NCBI GenBank assembly: GCA_963920635.1
Contig: OY987308.1
Location: 27,528,096 to 27,592,095, forward strand
Length of the DNA: 64,000 nt
Direction: 5' to 3'
DNA from: Pseudeuparius sepicola
Lineage: Eukaryota > Arthropoda > Insecta > Coleoptera > Anthribidae
The translations under genes were made by a program, and so were the position numbers. The notes under the pieces are model-generated. The model did not search any database. It was given only the letters and a program-made list of their open reading frames with translations, and was not told the origin of the DNA. Shown here piece after piece: positions 22,145 to 34,220 of the stretch (position 1 is its first letter; the number at the start of each line of letters is the position of its first letter).

Positions 22145-23413
22145 TCAGTGGAAAAGGTAATTAAATGTCTTAGATGATTCAAAATCAATTTGAGCATTCA
22201 AAACACTATCAAAATTAGTTTTACAATGTCTACATATCTCGAGTGATTCTAAATTATTCAAAATATAACCTTTCTTAGCAATATGTAAAATTTGGATATC
22301 TGTCGTTTGATTAAAAGTATGTCCCGTGTCAATCAGATGGTTAGCAAAATGGTACTTTCTCGAACCAGTCTTTAAACAATTAGTATGTTCTTTTATTCTA
22401 GTTTTAAAGTTTCTGCCAGTCCTACTTATGTAAAAACTATCGCAATCTCCGCACTGTAACTTATAAACTCCACTCCTATCCAGTATATTTATTTGGTCCT
22501 TATTTCTAACGAACAGGTTATGTACCGATCCAGAAGCTTTAAGTGAAATTCTAAAGTGTTCTTTAAATATATTAGCTAATTTATAAGAAGTTGGGCCAAA
22601 GAAAGTTAATGATCTAAATTTCAAATTTGAAGCTGAGTCCATAGAAGCAGGGTTAATGATATAAGAATTGTTTAAGTCGATTTTATGTTGTTTTTTAAGC
22701 AAAAGTTTATCTATGAGTGTCGGGTTGTAATTGTTTCTAGCAGCAATCTGTTTTATTGTTAATAATTCTTTGTTGAAGGATCCTTCTGATAAAGGCACTT
22801 TGAGGAGTCTATCCAAGTGACTATTAAAAGCTGATATTTTGTGTGAAAAGGGATGGTTAGATGAACTGTTAATTATTATGCCTGTGTTAGTATTTTTTCT
22901 ATAAATATCGAAACTATGTTTGTTGTTTTTAATAGAAATACTAAGATCTAAGAAATTTAAATTTCCCTGTTCGTTTTGCACTTCGATAGAAAATTGTATG
23001 GAAGGATGTTTAGAATTCATATAAAGTAATAAAGCTTCTAGTTCGTTACGTGAGCCTGAAAAGAGAACAATGATATCATCAACGTAGCGGAAATAGTATA
23101 ATAGTGAGTTTTGATGTGGGTTGTTATCATTTATAATATAACTAGACTCGAAATGATGCATATATATATCCGCCAAGATTGGTGACAATGGAGAACCCAT
23201 AGCCAGACCGCTATTCTGACTATAAACCTCATCCTCAAATTGAAAGAAATTTTGATCCAAGCACAAATTCAATAATTTTAAAATGTCATCAGTGTACTCA
23301 TCCGAATAATCACTTTCAATTAGTTTTTCTTTTACTAAATCAACAGTCAATTGTTTCGGAATATTAGTAAATAGATTTGAAACATCGAAAGATACCAAGA
23401 AACTGTTGGACAC
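22145..23413 (-). pseudogene. Penelope-type reverse transcriptase with GIY-YIG endonuclease, 5'-truncated (422 aa)
   Basis: The open frame begins inside the RT domain: motif A is LVSFDVSNLFTNIP near residue 6. Then follow GSPLSPILADIY (about 73-84) and the catalytic YVDD in YFRYVDDIIVLF (about 106-117). The C-terminal part has the endonuclease signature GVYKLQCGDC...FYISRTG...R.KEH (about 320-350), with a Cys-rich stretch before it as usual in this family. Full Penelope proteins have a longer N-terminus before motif A, which is missing here, so the copy is dead on arrival although its frame is undamaged. It drives target-primed reverse transcription in intact relatives. Confidence 0.88.
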
Positions 23414-24026
23414 GGGACATACTTTTAATCAAACGACAGATATCCAAATTTTACATATTGCTAAGAAAGGTTATATTTTGAATAATTTAGAATCACTCGA
23501 GATATGTAGACATTGTAAAACTAATTTTGATAGTGTTTTGAATGCTCAAATTGATTTTGAATCATCTAAGACATTTAATTACCTTTTCCACTGATAGCTA
23601 TTGTAGCGATCTAGTTGGACAGTTTGAATGGCTGTTTACTCTAACAATAGCGAATTCCTGGCTTTCCTACGTAGTTTTTTCTTATTTTTTTTCTCATTTT
23701 TTTGGATTTGTGCACTTACTGGTTCATTATTATTTTATACCCTGGTCCTGTTTGTTAACAAATAATTTGTTTGTATAATGTTTGCCCCTCTTTTTCTAAT
23801 TTTAAATTTACCTCATGACATATAGTTTTGAATGTACAATGCCATTATGGCTGCGTAAGTCATTTGTTTGTATTTTGTTTATAACTTATTTAATTTATTT
23901 ACATTTCTGTGTTGTAGTCTTGGCCTGAAGATGTGATTAATTTTAAAAATCACGAAACCGGTCGCCTATTTAAAAAAATAAATAAATTTGAGCTGTGAGA
24001 ATATTAAGACCTTAATTTTTTATTTA
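23406..24026 (+). pseudogene. Second Penelope copy, only the endonuclease tail and 3' region
   Basis: Encodes about 60 residues beginning D-T-G-H-T-F-N-Q, the same as the C-terminus of the minus-strand copy, then the 3' untranslated part with the ribozyme motif. It inverts 21718-22333. The junction with the other copy shares only a base or two. Confidence 0.85.
23922..23966 (+). ncRNA. Hammerhead-ribozyme motif, right Penelope end
   Basis: Same core as 21773-21817, on the plus strand: CTGAAGA at 23925-23931, GAAA at 23954-23957, then CCGG and the cleavage dinucleotide TC at 23962-23963, closed by GGC/GCC. Confidence 0.7.
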
Positions 24027-24038
24027 TCATTCCATTGC
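24027..24038. repeat. Target-site duplication, right copy
   Basis: TCATTCCATTGC, identical to 21668-21679. Confidence 0.75.
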
Positions 24039-24159
24039 ATTACTTGTACCTATAGTCGGCGTCGCCTTTTGAGTGCAAAAGGTCCGTAAATTTCTTGATT
24101 CTATTTACCGAACCGAGAAAAAAAACGGACGTCCCATTCTTCATGTGTGGCGTCGTCCT

Positions 24160-24600
24160 CGTTAGCCGAGTGTCAACCCGAAACAAAAGACCCCATCCTC
24201 GGCGCGGCCAACTCGATGTCTACAACTGATAAACGCTCGGCGTCGCCTTCGCCTGCGCCTCGTTTGATCTGTCCGTAAATTTCGGAAAGGCGCGCGCGGG
24301 CCCGCGCGTTCGCGGAACGGGACGCCCGCTTCGTGGGATAAAGGCGAGGGGGGTGACGCATATATATAGGGCCTTGGCGGCCCCACTATGCGCCCCGCAG
24401 GGCCGGAAATCGCCGTCGAAATTCGAGGCGGCGGTGGCGACGCGTCGGTCAGGGCCGCCGACCACCGCGCGCGCCATGAAGAAGAAGATAAGAGCGGGAG
24501 ACCTAAATTAGAAGAAGAGGAAGATAAGGGAAGGGGGGCGGTCGGCGCGGCCACCGGAGCCGGCGCTAACGAGCGCCCACCTACGGTGTGAGCGGAGAAG
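24160..24600 (+). promoter_or_regulatory. GC-rich island with TATA box
   Basis: TATATATAGG at 24361-24370 is embedded in very GC-rich sequence, with a STAT-type TTCGCGGAA at 24309-24317 upstream. No exon with a donor or convincing ORF follows; the ATG at 24476 gives an 11-residue ORF. A core promoter for an unknown transcript or an enhancer is possible. Confidence 0.35.
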
Positions 24601-25539
24601 CAGAGCGTATGGAGAAGAAGACGAAGACGGGAGAGAAAAAACTGCTTTGTATTATTGTCCGTAACTTTTCAAGTGCTGGGGGTACAACAACCACGAAAGT
24701 ACCGTTAGACTCGCAAGAGAATTTTCTGTCTAGAATTTTACATATAATATGTATATAATTATAGAAAAAATTTCGAAGATTACGCTATTTTTTTATAAAA
24801 AATTACTTTGTATTTGAACTTGTCCGTAACTTTTGAAATGTTATGTTATGTTATTATACATAAAATACATATGTAGTTAGGTACATATATTTATAGAAAA
24901 GTTTCGAAGATTATACACTATTTTTTATGTCAGATATCGACACTATTGTTATTTATATTTTTTACATGGAAGTCGGATGAATGTTTTACTTAACTCGCCG
25001 TATACAAATTTAATTACCATGATTAAAGGTTAAAGTCCATTTCATAGCTGTCATTTAGGTTGAGTTTTCGGTTCTGAATATGTTTTTTGTGCTAATAGGT
25101 ATTTAACGGTCAATAATACGTGTTAACTGAAAACGTATCTGCTAGTCCTATATTAAAGTTGGTAATGTGAAGAAGTTATTGGGTTATCATTTTTAGCTGC
25201 CACAATATTGGTTCAGCGTAACTAGGGCATAACTAAGAGTATAGGATTTCAGTAAAAATACCATTGCTAAAATCATCATCTGATTGGCTTATATTTCGAA
25301 AATAATGTCATTTCATTGTTTCATATTGGCAGGAGTTGAATTCTCTTTACAATACATTCCAATTTTAATTTTAACTAAGCTCAATTTTTCAACATTTTTT
25401 ATATCTCTCGGTATATTATTAAATATTGTTAATCTCCTATAAAACAATTGATTTTGTCCAAATTATGTGTTATAGTATTTTTCTAATTAGAAGTTTTTGA
25501 TTATCTCTTATATTATCTCTTATATTATATATATTATGT
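24601..25539. other. No recognised feature
   Basis: AT-rich, with a loosely repeated motif (TGTCCGTAACTTTTCAAGTGCT, then TGTCCGTAACTTTTGAAATGTT) about 180 bases apart. Nothing gene-like. Confidence 0.4.
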
Positions 25540-25985
25540 AATTAGTTAGATCCAAAAAATTCCCAAGTATACCTATTCCATTTTTGAAATAAGCTGGATA
25601 TTTTTATTATTTACTTTCAAATCATGTGTAAAATTTTCATTTATTTTCTTATAGAGAGAATTATAAATTTTGTTTTCGAAACATTTAATTTTAATTTATT
25701 GTTACATGAAAATGTGTTCAAATTATTTAAATCTTCTTGTAACTTATTTTCAATATCATCCAATGTATCAACAACATATTAACATATCATCAGCAAAAAG
25801 CTGAATTTGACATTTTTTAATATAACTTACTACGTCATTAATAAAAATAATAAATAAATGGGGTCCCAAAACAGATCCCTGTGGTACACTATTTTTACAA
25901 AGAATTTGGTTAGACACACTTTCTTTAAATTTCACGACCTGACTCCATTTAATCATTAATACCAAATTTTCAGTAGATATGTTTA
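25540..25985 (-). pseudogene. LINE (non-LTR) reverse-transcriptase fragment
   Basis: The minus strand encodes VPQGSVLGPHLFIIFINDVV and FADDMLI (catalytic F/Y-A-D-D). After a stop come LNTFSCNNKLKLNVSKTKF and a worn KMEYLG, the usual order palm to thumb in jockey/CR1-like elements. Stops and frame changes mark it as decayed. No ends or poly(A) tail located. Confidence 0.8.
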
Positions 25986-28900
25986 CGATAATGGAGATGA
26001 CAAGAGATAAACAAATTTATTTAATGGTTTTCAAAACAAAAAGTCATTATTTATAAAAAAAAATCTCCTTTTCGAGAAAAGAAGATCATATCACATAAAA
26101 ATCTTAGGTCAGATGTACCATTATTTATTATTTTAGACTGTTTATAAAATAAACTTGTTTGTTTGATTTTTTTTTTCAAATACCTAACTTCACTTTATAT
26201 TTTTGCCTATAATTTCCAAACTATTCACGCCACAACAAAAACAAAAATACCGCTAGATCCGCAACGAAATCCTCTATTTAGTCACCATGTCCTCTAAAAA
26301 AATTCCGTAGGATACGCGGCCGACATCTGACCAAACCGCAAAAGTGTTGAAACCTTGCGTTAACAAGCACCTCGTTTACCACTTAGTTTAGTCATCTTCG
26401 GACCTCTCTGGACCGCACCCCTCTTCGATAACCGCTTAATTAGAGCCCCGCAGGCCTCTTGCTTACCTACCGCCGCTACACGACTCCTTTCATCTCGCCG
26501 TTCTGATGGTATTTCCGTTTTGGTGAAGAGACATCGATGGTCGAGTAGGACAGAAACCCTGGTCTGAAAATTCAATAAAAATTGTCGCCTTTTTATGAAT
26601 ATAAATATAGTATATTTTGTTACGAGTCTGGAAATAAAGATTTTTCCATGCGCGCGTGACACATTCCCGTGTGAGGCGCAGCCGAACACGGGAAGTGATG
26701 CAAGCACGGAAGAATCTATATGTGGACGTGTAGTGAACGATATTTTTTATTATACTCCTTTGAAAACGGAAACCTAAAACATTTTATCGGCATATAATAA
26801 ATTTAATTGACAAAAAATATACAATTCAGACAATATATAGTGTTTGGTATGTATGATGCGTTTCCATGGTTACTCTCAAATTATTTCAAAGGTGCTTTGT
26901 TGTAAATTAGTTATTGTCAGATAAGGTGAATAAAACGTCAAAAATATTACAGAAATGTATCTAAATATTGAAACAATTACAAATTAAAATACAAAATAGG
27001 TAGGTACATGTTAAATATCAGAGAGCATATAGAGTTTCTTAAATTTAGTTTACATTGCTGCGTATATTTCTATTTTAAAGCCATATATTCGGTATTTTTC
27101 TTTAGCGCACGGAAAGTTTTTCCATGCGCTGTTTCCGTGCGCTAGCCCGAAAGACCCCATCTTTCATTATTGCTAAAACAGATGAAAATAAGGTGTTTTC
27201 AAAGAAGTATATTAAACAAGTTTTTTCCGGCTTGATTAAGACAGTTTTTATTTATTTTGAGTCATTGCGCGTCGAATGGCGTATAGTATGAGATTGTAGG
27301 TCACGCAGTTCCCCCATAAAATCGGCTGAAAGTCACGAAATATATTTAAAAAATTATCCTGATTTGAATATTTTTTGAATCTTCTTACTTGCGTTTGTGG
27401 TTGATTTTGAATCGCTGAGTCGAATGGCATATGGTACAAGATCTTTGAATAAAAAAGGAAGGACCAAATTTGGGCATATGACGATGTAGGTAGTTTTTCT
27501 GCAGCCAGCTTTCAAAGTTGACTCAAAGGTGTAACTTATTAGTAATCTTCTGCACCTTTTTTGTTCAACTCGTAGGAATGAAAAAAAATACTTTGCAGGT
27601 TACTTTTTGTTAATGGAATTATTTTTGCAATAAAATCTTAACATGATGTGTACAGGGTGATAGTAACTTAGCAAAAAAAAACACTGGTAACGAAATGTGT
27701 AATCCGCAACTAATATTTTTTGAGAAAATTCCAATAATGCGAACTTTGCGTAAACTTCTTTCTCTTGCCGTTCTTATTTTTCCGTGCCGAGTGGTCGTTT
27801 TACAAGCCTTTTAGCCGCGCGGAACTCGACAAAGCCACACGGCCGGTCTTTCATCGTGATATGGCCGGACAAAAGCAGCTCTACAAGAGCGAACACGAGA
27901 GGCTCTGCATGCTTTAAAAGAATATTCTTGTTCCATTAATGTAAACTTATAAACAATCGGCCCGGGACTTCTCGGCGTATCTCGCGAAATTTTTTTTGGG
28001 GGCCCACTATGATGTTTTAGAGGCCGGAGAAATGAAAAAAGTCGTTGTAATGTGCTAGTTAGGTACATAGTTACAACTTATTTCTGGTACAACCTGTATA
28101 GGTATACCTATATATCGTTGCTACCTACCTATATAGTTAATTATATGATTGAAACGCTATACCTATATAGCAATTTTTTAACCATCTCAATTATGTACGG
28201 TAGTTAGTAAGTCATATGCCTAATTATATATAGATGACACCATACAAAGCTACTGTTCATTTTTGGCATTTAATAATAATTATCTTAGATAATCTGTACC
28301 TACTTGTACAAAAATATTTTATAAGAGAAACAGGATCTTCCAAAGTTTCAGATAAGATATTTACATCAAAACTATATTCATTAATCATCAAGAGAAAAAT
28401 TTATAAAAATATATGTCGAAATTAAGCAATGGCTATAATTTGTAAAACATCTGTAACTTAAACATTTTGATTTTTTAAATCCTTTTTCAATGTTCTTTAA
28501 ATTTGAATGACCCTTACCTGACAAAGCATATAGCCGCTTCTCTTGGGAACACCCATGGTGTTGTCCAAAAACTGCAATATACCTTTGGGAGGCGATAAAA
28601 AACACCCGAAATCTACCTGATGATCCAAATCTTATTATGCAAATTAAGTTTTTTTGCTACATTGTCTCCTGTTTCCACCGTAACCAAAACTTGCCTTTTT
28701 CACATTATAAATTTGATTTTAGGTATATAACCCGTGTTATTATACAAAGAAAGAACGTATTGGAGCATTCATGTTTGTGGAGTGGGAAAAAGTCTTTAAG
28801 GATATATATATATATATATAGGAATAGATGACTCACGCTAATAGGTACAAATAACACGGTTTTGTTTTGCTTATACATTAGCCGGTCGGGGGGAAGAAGA

Positions 28901-29117
28901 CGAGGTAATTTGTTCACATTGGCATTTCTTAAATTCAGTCTTTTCTATTTTGTAATGCAAAATAAGTATAATTTTTTGATGGACTTGTATATCGTATATA
29001 TTATTATGCAATGAGATACTTATATTTACAATATAATCTAAATCGTATCAAGAAACTTGAAACTTTGAATGTGTCAAAAATAACGTCTTTTTAAAATCAT
29101 ATATCTATTCCTATGTA
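25986..29117. other. Long spacer without recognised genes
   Basis: AT-rich, with moderately GC-rich patches at 26370-26560 and 27780-28050. The ORFs are short and motif-free. A hairpin is listed separately at 27103-27144, and a (TA)n run lies at about 28802-28820. Confidence 0.4.
27103..27144. repeat. Hairpin with 13-bp perfect arms
   Basis: TAGCGCACGGAAA and its complement TTTCCGTGCGCTA, separated by 16 bases. CCATGCGC in the loop recurs at 26645 next to another ACGGAA block, so this may be a worn repeat end. Confidence 0.6.
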
Positions 29118-29232
29118 CAGGGTGATTCAGTTTTATTCTTGGACACTTCAACAGGTGATAGAAGACCAAAATATAACCGCACTTTGTTGTATAAACTGTT
29201 GAAGTGTCTCAGAATAAAACTGAATCACCCTG
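29118..29232. mobile_element. Short foldback MITE, family G (115 bp)
   Basis: CAGGGTGATTCAGTTTTATTCT at the left and its complement at the right, flanked by TA. Further pairing TTGGACACTTCAACAG / CTGTTGAAGTGTCTC leaves a loop of roughly 35 bases. A half copy of the same end is at 18200-18260. Confidence 0.88.
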
Positions 29233-29539
29233 TATATTGTTGCTTTATACAAATACAACAAATAAAGGACCCCGGGTGAGTCCCTGATTGATACTTTATT
29301 GTCTCATTGACTAAAGTCAGCTAAAAATCTGTAGCTAACCCCCAGTCTATTTTTTAAATGAAATTCTAATACGATTCCGAAGGGTTTTGGACATTTTTTA
29401 ATTTAAATGCCCAATCCTCGAAAGCGAAAACCCATTTTCGGGGCAGTCTACGTAAATACGAGCGCAACAACTCCATGTTAATCGCCATAAGATGAAAAAC
29501 GCGTCGCTTTTTGACTAAATTTTACCCCCTCCACTTCCA

Positions 29540-30170
29540 CGCCCACATTTGACCAATCGGAGCGCCGCCGAAGGGCACGGGTGGGCGTGGCAAGTTCGCG
29601 GAGATGCACGAAGGTGAACGAAGATGCACGGAGGTGCACGAAGACGCCCGAAGATTCACGAAGACGCACGAAGATGTACGAAGATGCACGAACGTGCGCG
29701 AAGCCGTAAATTCGGTCAAAAACGGCCGCGTTTTCATCGCGCGAGTTTACTGAGCCCGTACGACGCATGTACGTATAGCCTAACGTACGCTCCGTACGTG
29801 GATTTCGGCGTGTCGGGCCGGCGCACCGGCGATTTCCACGGTTAGGCCTCCCGACAAAAAACATTAGTCACCGCCCATAGAGCCGGCTCGGCGTTTCGTG
29901 ACCGCGAATACGCCGGTTCGAATAACAATAAAAAGACGGTGAAAAGGCGACGTCGGAATTCGCGGGTGTACATACATGCGGCGCGAAAATCGAGTGACCG
30001 ACGGGGCGCGCGTGGACAATTGCCGATTTACGGCGCGATCGCTATCGCGGAGATTTGTGGCCAGATTTCGGGGGGTAGATAGCGGGGTATGGATTTGTTT
30101 GCGGAAAGGTGGTGCGGGCCCCGGGTGTGATTTGTGGGCGAACCGTCGGATCCTGGTTGGACATTAAATG
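29540..30170. promoter_or_regulatory. CpG-rich block with a 10-bp minisatellite
   Basis: GC-rich and CpG-rich, with short ORFs only. No donor or acceptor frames a convincing exon. It may be a regulatory island; the evidence is composition only. Confidence 0.3.
29601..29700. repeat. 10-bp tandem repeat, 10 units
   Basis: Consensus AAGATGCACG, repeated ten times with one to three changes per unit, exactly in register. The period matches one helical turn. It creates repetitive Ser/Arg/Val-rich ORFs on the minus strand (29478-29864) that I treat as artefacts. Confidence 0.85.
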
Positions 30171-30831
30171 TTAGAGAGAGGCCAAACTGTTTTCCTTGAT
30201 AATTACACCCATCTTGACTTCTTGTGCCTAAATAATATCGTACTTGTTAAACGGCGCTTCTATTGGCAATTTTGGCGAAGTCGACGGTATCATATGCAAA
30301 TTAAAAAATGACTGAGATTATCAATGGCGTAATCGTATCATACACATTTAAAAAACTGAGGAATATAGGTATCGTTGCATGTTAAATTTTATCTTTTGTA
30401 ATATGTTCTATAAAAGAAATTTACACACGAAAATCTCATTCTAATATATCATATACAATAATTGTATAATGTAACAAAATTAAGTATGGGTTTGCTTTGG
30501 TTTGATTTATTTATTTTATTTTCTTATTTTCAGAGCATTTAAATAAAAGCTCGTTGTCTAAAATATTTTTTAATTTATTATTGTTCACGAAAATTAATCC
30601 GCAATCTCAGAGCTGCGGCCATATTGAATTTGACCAAAACAAATATTGAATAAACGATTGTAAAAATACGAATCATTTTGTGCATTTTATTTTATGTACC
30701 TACATAGCAAAAACATGTATTGGAACCAAATTTATGTCTAAAATACTGTTTATTTTTCTGTAAATTTAAATGTAGAAATAGAGGGGGGATTTGGTGTTTA
30801 TATATTAGTTTAGGATTTTTTAATAGTTGTT
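30171..30831. other. No recognised feature
   Basis: AT-rich, short ORFs only. Confidence 0.4.
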
Positions 30832-32060
30832 TATGTACCAAGGCACTGAAGTTCAACTTTTTATGACTCATGTGGAGTTTAGTTGACGAGGCCGAGTCAT
30901 AAAAAGAACTTCAGTGCCGAGGTAGATAGGTACATATTAGCTATACAATGTGTCCACGGATGGACTTAACTATACTTGTAAAAAAATTTATTTTCAATTC
31001 TTCGAAAAGAGTCATTCTTCATAAAAAATTCTGCTTGTTCTTAAAATAAAATTGGCATGGAAAAAGTTGACATCACTTATACTGGATGACCAGAAAATTA
31101 AAGAAACGTTAATTAGCATAAGAGTAAACTACCTCTATTTGTAGAGATAGTGAAAAAAGTTATAAAGAAAATTTGCTCAGCGTGGTAGCTACTTAAGTGT
31201 ACAAAATTTCAAAGCGTTGGGCCTACTTCAATTTTTTGATTTTTTCTTGTTTTTCTTCGATTAAATAATTTTCAAAAACTTATAAATAAAAGTTACTCAG
31301 AATAGGGAACTGTGCATTTCCTCCAATATTTTCCAAAATACAAAGTAGGCCTAGAATCGTAAAATTTTGTCATCATGCGCAGTTTTCCATTCTGGGGAAG
31401 TTTTCTTAATACAGTTTTGTCGTACTATTTACAGAAAACCATTTATTTGACAAAAAAAAAGAATACAATCAAAAAATCAAAGTAGGCCTAACGCTTTGAA
31501 ATTTTGTACACTGAAGTAGCTTACCACGCTGAGCAAATTTTCTTTATACCTTTTTTCATTATCTGTACAAATAGGGGTAGTTTACTCTTATGCTGATTAA
31601 CGTTTCTTTAATTTTCTGGGCATCCAGTATAAGTAATGACAACTTTTTCCATGCCAATTTTATTTTAAGAACAAGCAGACTTTTTAATGAAGAGAGACTT
31701 TTTTCGAAGAATTGAAAATACAAAATTTTACAAGTATAGTTAAGTCCATCCGTGGACACACTGTATATTTTTTTTAAATCGGAAAAAACATGTTTTATTA
31801 GGCAAAAAATAATAATAAGGGAAAGGGATCACCCGTCAATGAACCGACTGCGCGCGTCGTTGCTTGACTTTGACGATCGCTCTACCTATAGGTCATGACG
31901 AGGCACGGCGCTTCCCAACAGACACTCCAAACTGCTGCCATGAAAAATAGATTGATATTCAAACCTACTAAAATAAAATCTTACAATAACGAGCTACTTC
32001 AGTGCAGATTTCTGACGATTTTGAGACACTTCACTGCCGATTTCAAGAAAAATAAAGTTA
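30832..32060 (-). repeat. Family A (5S-like) repeat, copy 2, split by a foldback
   Basis: The hairpin end (CAAGGCACTGAAGTTC... / GAACTTCAGTGCCGAGGTA) is at 30838-30925 and the 5S-like core at 31823-31890. Foldback B2 (30946-31763) sits between them, so B2 inserted after the repeat. Confidence 0.7.
30946..31763. mobile_element. Foldback element, family B, copy 2
   Basis: CAATGTGTCCACGGATGG at the left and CCATCCGTGGACACACTG at the right, with TA flanks. Arms match copy 1 (9016-9894) almost throughout, with a deletion of about 60 bases near the centre. Confidence 0.9.
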
Positions 32061-32199
32061 TTTAAACTATATCTAAGTATGTTCGGACATAAATTAACAT
32101 TCTACTGGTCGATTTTTAGCTGCGCAAACTGAATGGTTTCTAACCATAAATTTAGACGTTCGGAAATAAAAGCCGGATTTTTCTATTCGGACACCCCGT

Positions 32200-32560
32200 T
32201 TTTATCTCCGCCGATCGCCGATACGAAAGCGCCCAAAAGGCCAACAAACACCTTTTGGTAGCACGAGCTAAACAAGGGGGCCTTATTGCAGGCACCGACA
32301 GGAAGTCCCCTTGCAAAACCGAATTAAGCCCACATTGTGCGCGAGGCGAAGGTGTCCAACTCCGGACGAAATATTTACTAGCCGCCCATTGTCCGGCATT
32401 TCATTCAGCGGGCCTGCGGACCCCCCTGGAAGGACGGTCAGGTAGGAGACGTCTCAATTTCGAAAAATGCACACACCGTGTATCCCCGTCTGAGACTTGT
32501 TAATGGCCTGGTCATATATAAGGCAACATGCAGGCCAGATAATGGGGGTTCAGTAGATCC
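32200..32560 (+). promoter_or_regulatory. Possible core promoter
   Basis: A GC-richer block ends in CATATATAAGGC (TATA-type at 32515-32523), with an arthropod initiator word TCAGT at 32550-32554, about 35 bases downstream, slightly long for a TATA-Inr pair. Only a 17-codon ORF (ATG at 32565) follows. Weak. Confidence 0.25.
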
Positions 32561-32714
32561 CCCTATGGCGTATTTCACTTTTTTTTACAGTTCGTCACAA
32601 GCGATGAAACGAGGTTGAAACCCACGAACAAAGTTCGAACAAGAAGAAGAATTCAGTAGCAACCTTACTTTGGTCGTGACAGTTTATATCTTTGAATAAA
32701 GAGTCTCAGAAAGG

Positions 32715-32950
32715 GATTATAATATCTGATAGGTGTCAGTATGTGGTATTTAGATACTTTTCAAGTTATTATGCTTAGCTGTGCGGCTTGTGGCACTTCC
32801 CTGACCGCCAAAACTAAAATGTTTGAGGATAATAATCCATGGGTAAGTAATTTTGTAGTTTAAATTAACTTTTGAGGCCGTACACCAAAGTGGCATAAGC
32901 GTTTGTGTTGGTACCTACTTCTTCATAATTGGAAATTTAAAATTAGAGTT
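32715..32950 (+). repeat. Interspersed repeat family L, copy 4
   Basis: Starts ATCTGATAGGTGTCAGTATG and ends CTTCTTCATAATTGGAAATTT, in the same order as copy 1. Confidence 0.75.
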
Positions 32951-33696
32951 GAGTATATTTTAAGGTATTATTTCGACAAATATCCATGTGGATATGCAAC
33001 GTATTATAACTCTGCCCGAGAGTTGTTAATTCCTTCACAAGCTACTTATCATAAAATTGGTCTGTGGGCCCATAAAAAAAGGCCCGTATTTCACGGCGAC
33101 GTTTATGGTCTTTGTGCCAATATTCGTGTGATGGTTTAATTTTTCAACGGCCGGTCGCATTCTTCGTGCATTTTCGATGGGGAAATTGAAACGGAACCGA
33201 ATTCTGAGGTGGCTGAATCACAGGGTATATAATGTATGCCTAAGTACGCAACATATTGTGGGAAATTATGCAATCGTTTTTTTACTTAATAAAATTATAC
33301 TATTATTGCTCTTAGGGTTTTTAATAATTATAGGAAATCTTTTGAATGTACAGCAGTGTCAAATTTCAGTACAACAGCTTCATTATTTTATATTTCAATT
33401 CCACTATCTCCGATTTCCTATTTCTAAAATCACCCTTAGTAGCTAAGCTACTAGCTTAACTACATCAAGTTAGTCAAATAGTTAGTAGTAATAATACTTA
33501 TTACCACTCAATAAAAAATGATTGTTTTATTTTGTTAATCATCTTTATAATACGCTAGGCTTAAATATAATATTATATTATAGGTTAAGTTACTTTTATT
33601 GAAAATAATTACTTTTTGAATAAGAGGGAATTGTAATAAGTATTGTACAATTCTAAAATTATTACCAAAAATGTTTTCATTTTTATTTTTTATAAT
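32951..33696. other. No recognised feature
   Basis: Small ORFs at 32903-33139 and 33177-33446 have no signal, motif or splice frame that I can defend. Confidence 0.4.
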
Positions 33697-34220
33697 ACAG
33701 GGTGATTCAGAATAATTCTGGGTCACTTCAACTTCTTGTATAAACTGTATCTTTTAAAAGTCTTATAAAAAAATTTACAGGGTGTTAAAGTTGGAAAAAA
33801 TATGTGGACTTTATTGAATATTTACCAAACTACATGAGATATTTAAGTCATATTTAGTGCACGTTATGACAGTATGGGTCAGCATAAAACCTGTTAATAT
33901 CAAACACATTTAACAACCAGTGGCGGAGAAATGGGTAGATAAGTATAGTACAATTGTTTTTAGAAAAAAAAAAGATCACCTTGTACAGCACTAAAATGTA
34001 TTTAATTTTTTATGTAATTAAATTTTAATTGTACGTTCTGTTGGCATTTTTTAATTTGTGTCATGGTTTCATATAGCAAATTTGATTTTTTCGTATTATT
34101 CGGGGTATTTCTGAAAAATTAACTTAAAAATTCGCTCCATAAACTCAAAGTAGAATAAATGTGTTTCTTACTTTAAATACAGTAACTTTTTCCAATAAAC
34201 TTACCCATTCAATGTTTTAC
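33697..34220. repeat. Foldback family E, partial copy 4
   Basis: CAGGGTGATTCAGAATAATTCT, then a second CAGGGTGTTAAAGTTGG end at about 33778, then the family E arm (GTGGACTTTATTGAATATTTAC, CCAGTGGCGGAGAAATGGG). It appears to be one end inside another, with no right arm. Confidence 0.6.

Larger units (their letters stand above)
21680..24026. mobile_element. Penelope-like retroelement, two 5'-truncated copies head to head
   Basis: A minus-strand copy (to about 23409) carries the reverse transcriptase and GIY-YIG endonuclease. A shorter plus-strand copy (about 23406-24026) repeats only the end of the endonuclease and the 3' region. They meet at their truncated 5' ends, so the unit has inverted ends. 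The left end has about 38 extra bases (21680-21717) between the target duplication and the inverted repeat, the kind of one-sided tail known for Penelope elements. Arms are nearly identical, implying a recent event. Confidence 0.88.

Noticed and set aside
29478..29864. Repeat-containing 128-codon protein on the minus strand
   Set aside because: A 10-bp repeat shifts frame with each unit, so the apparent peptide repeats are a by-product of base composition.
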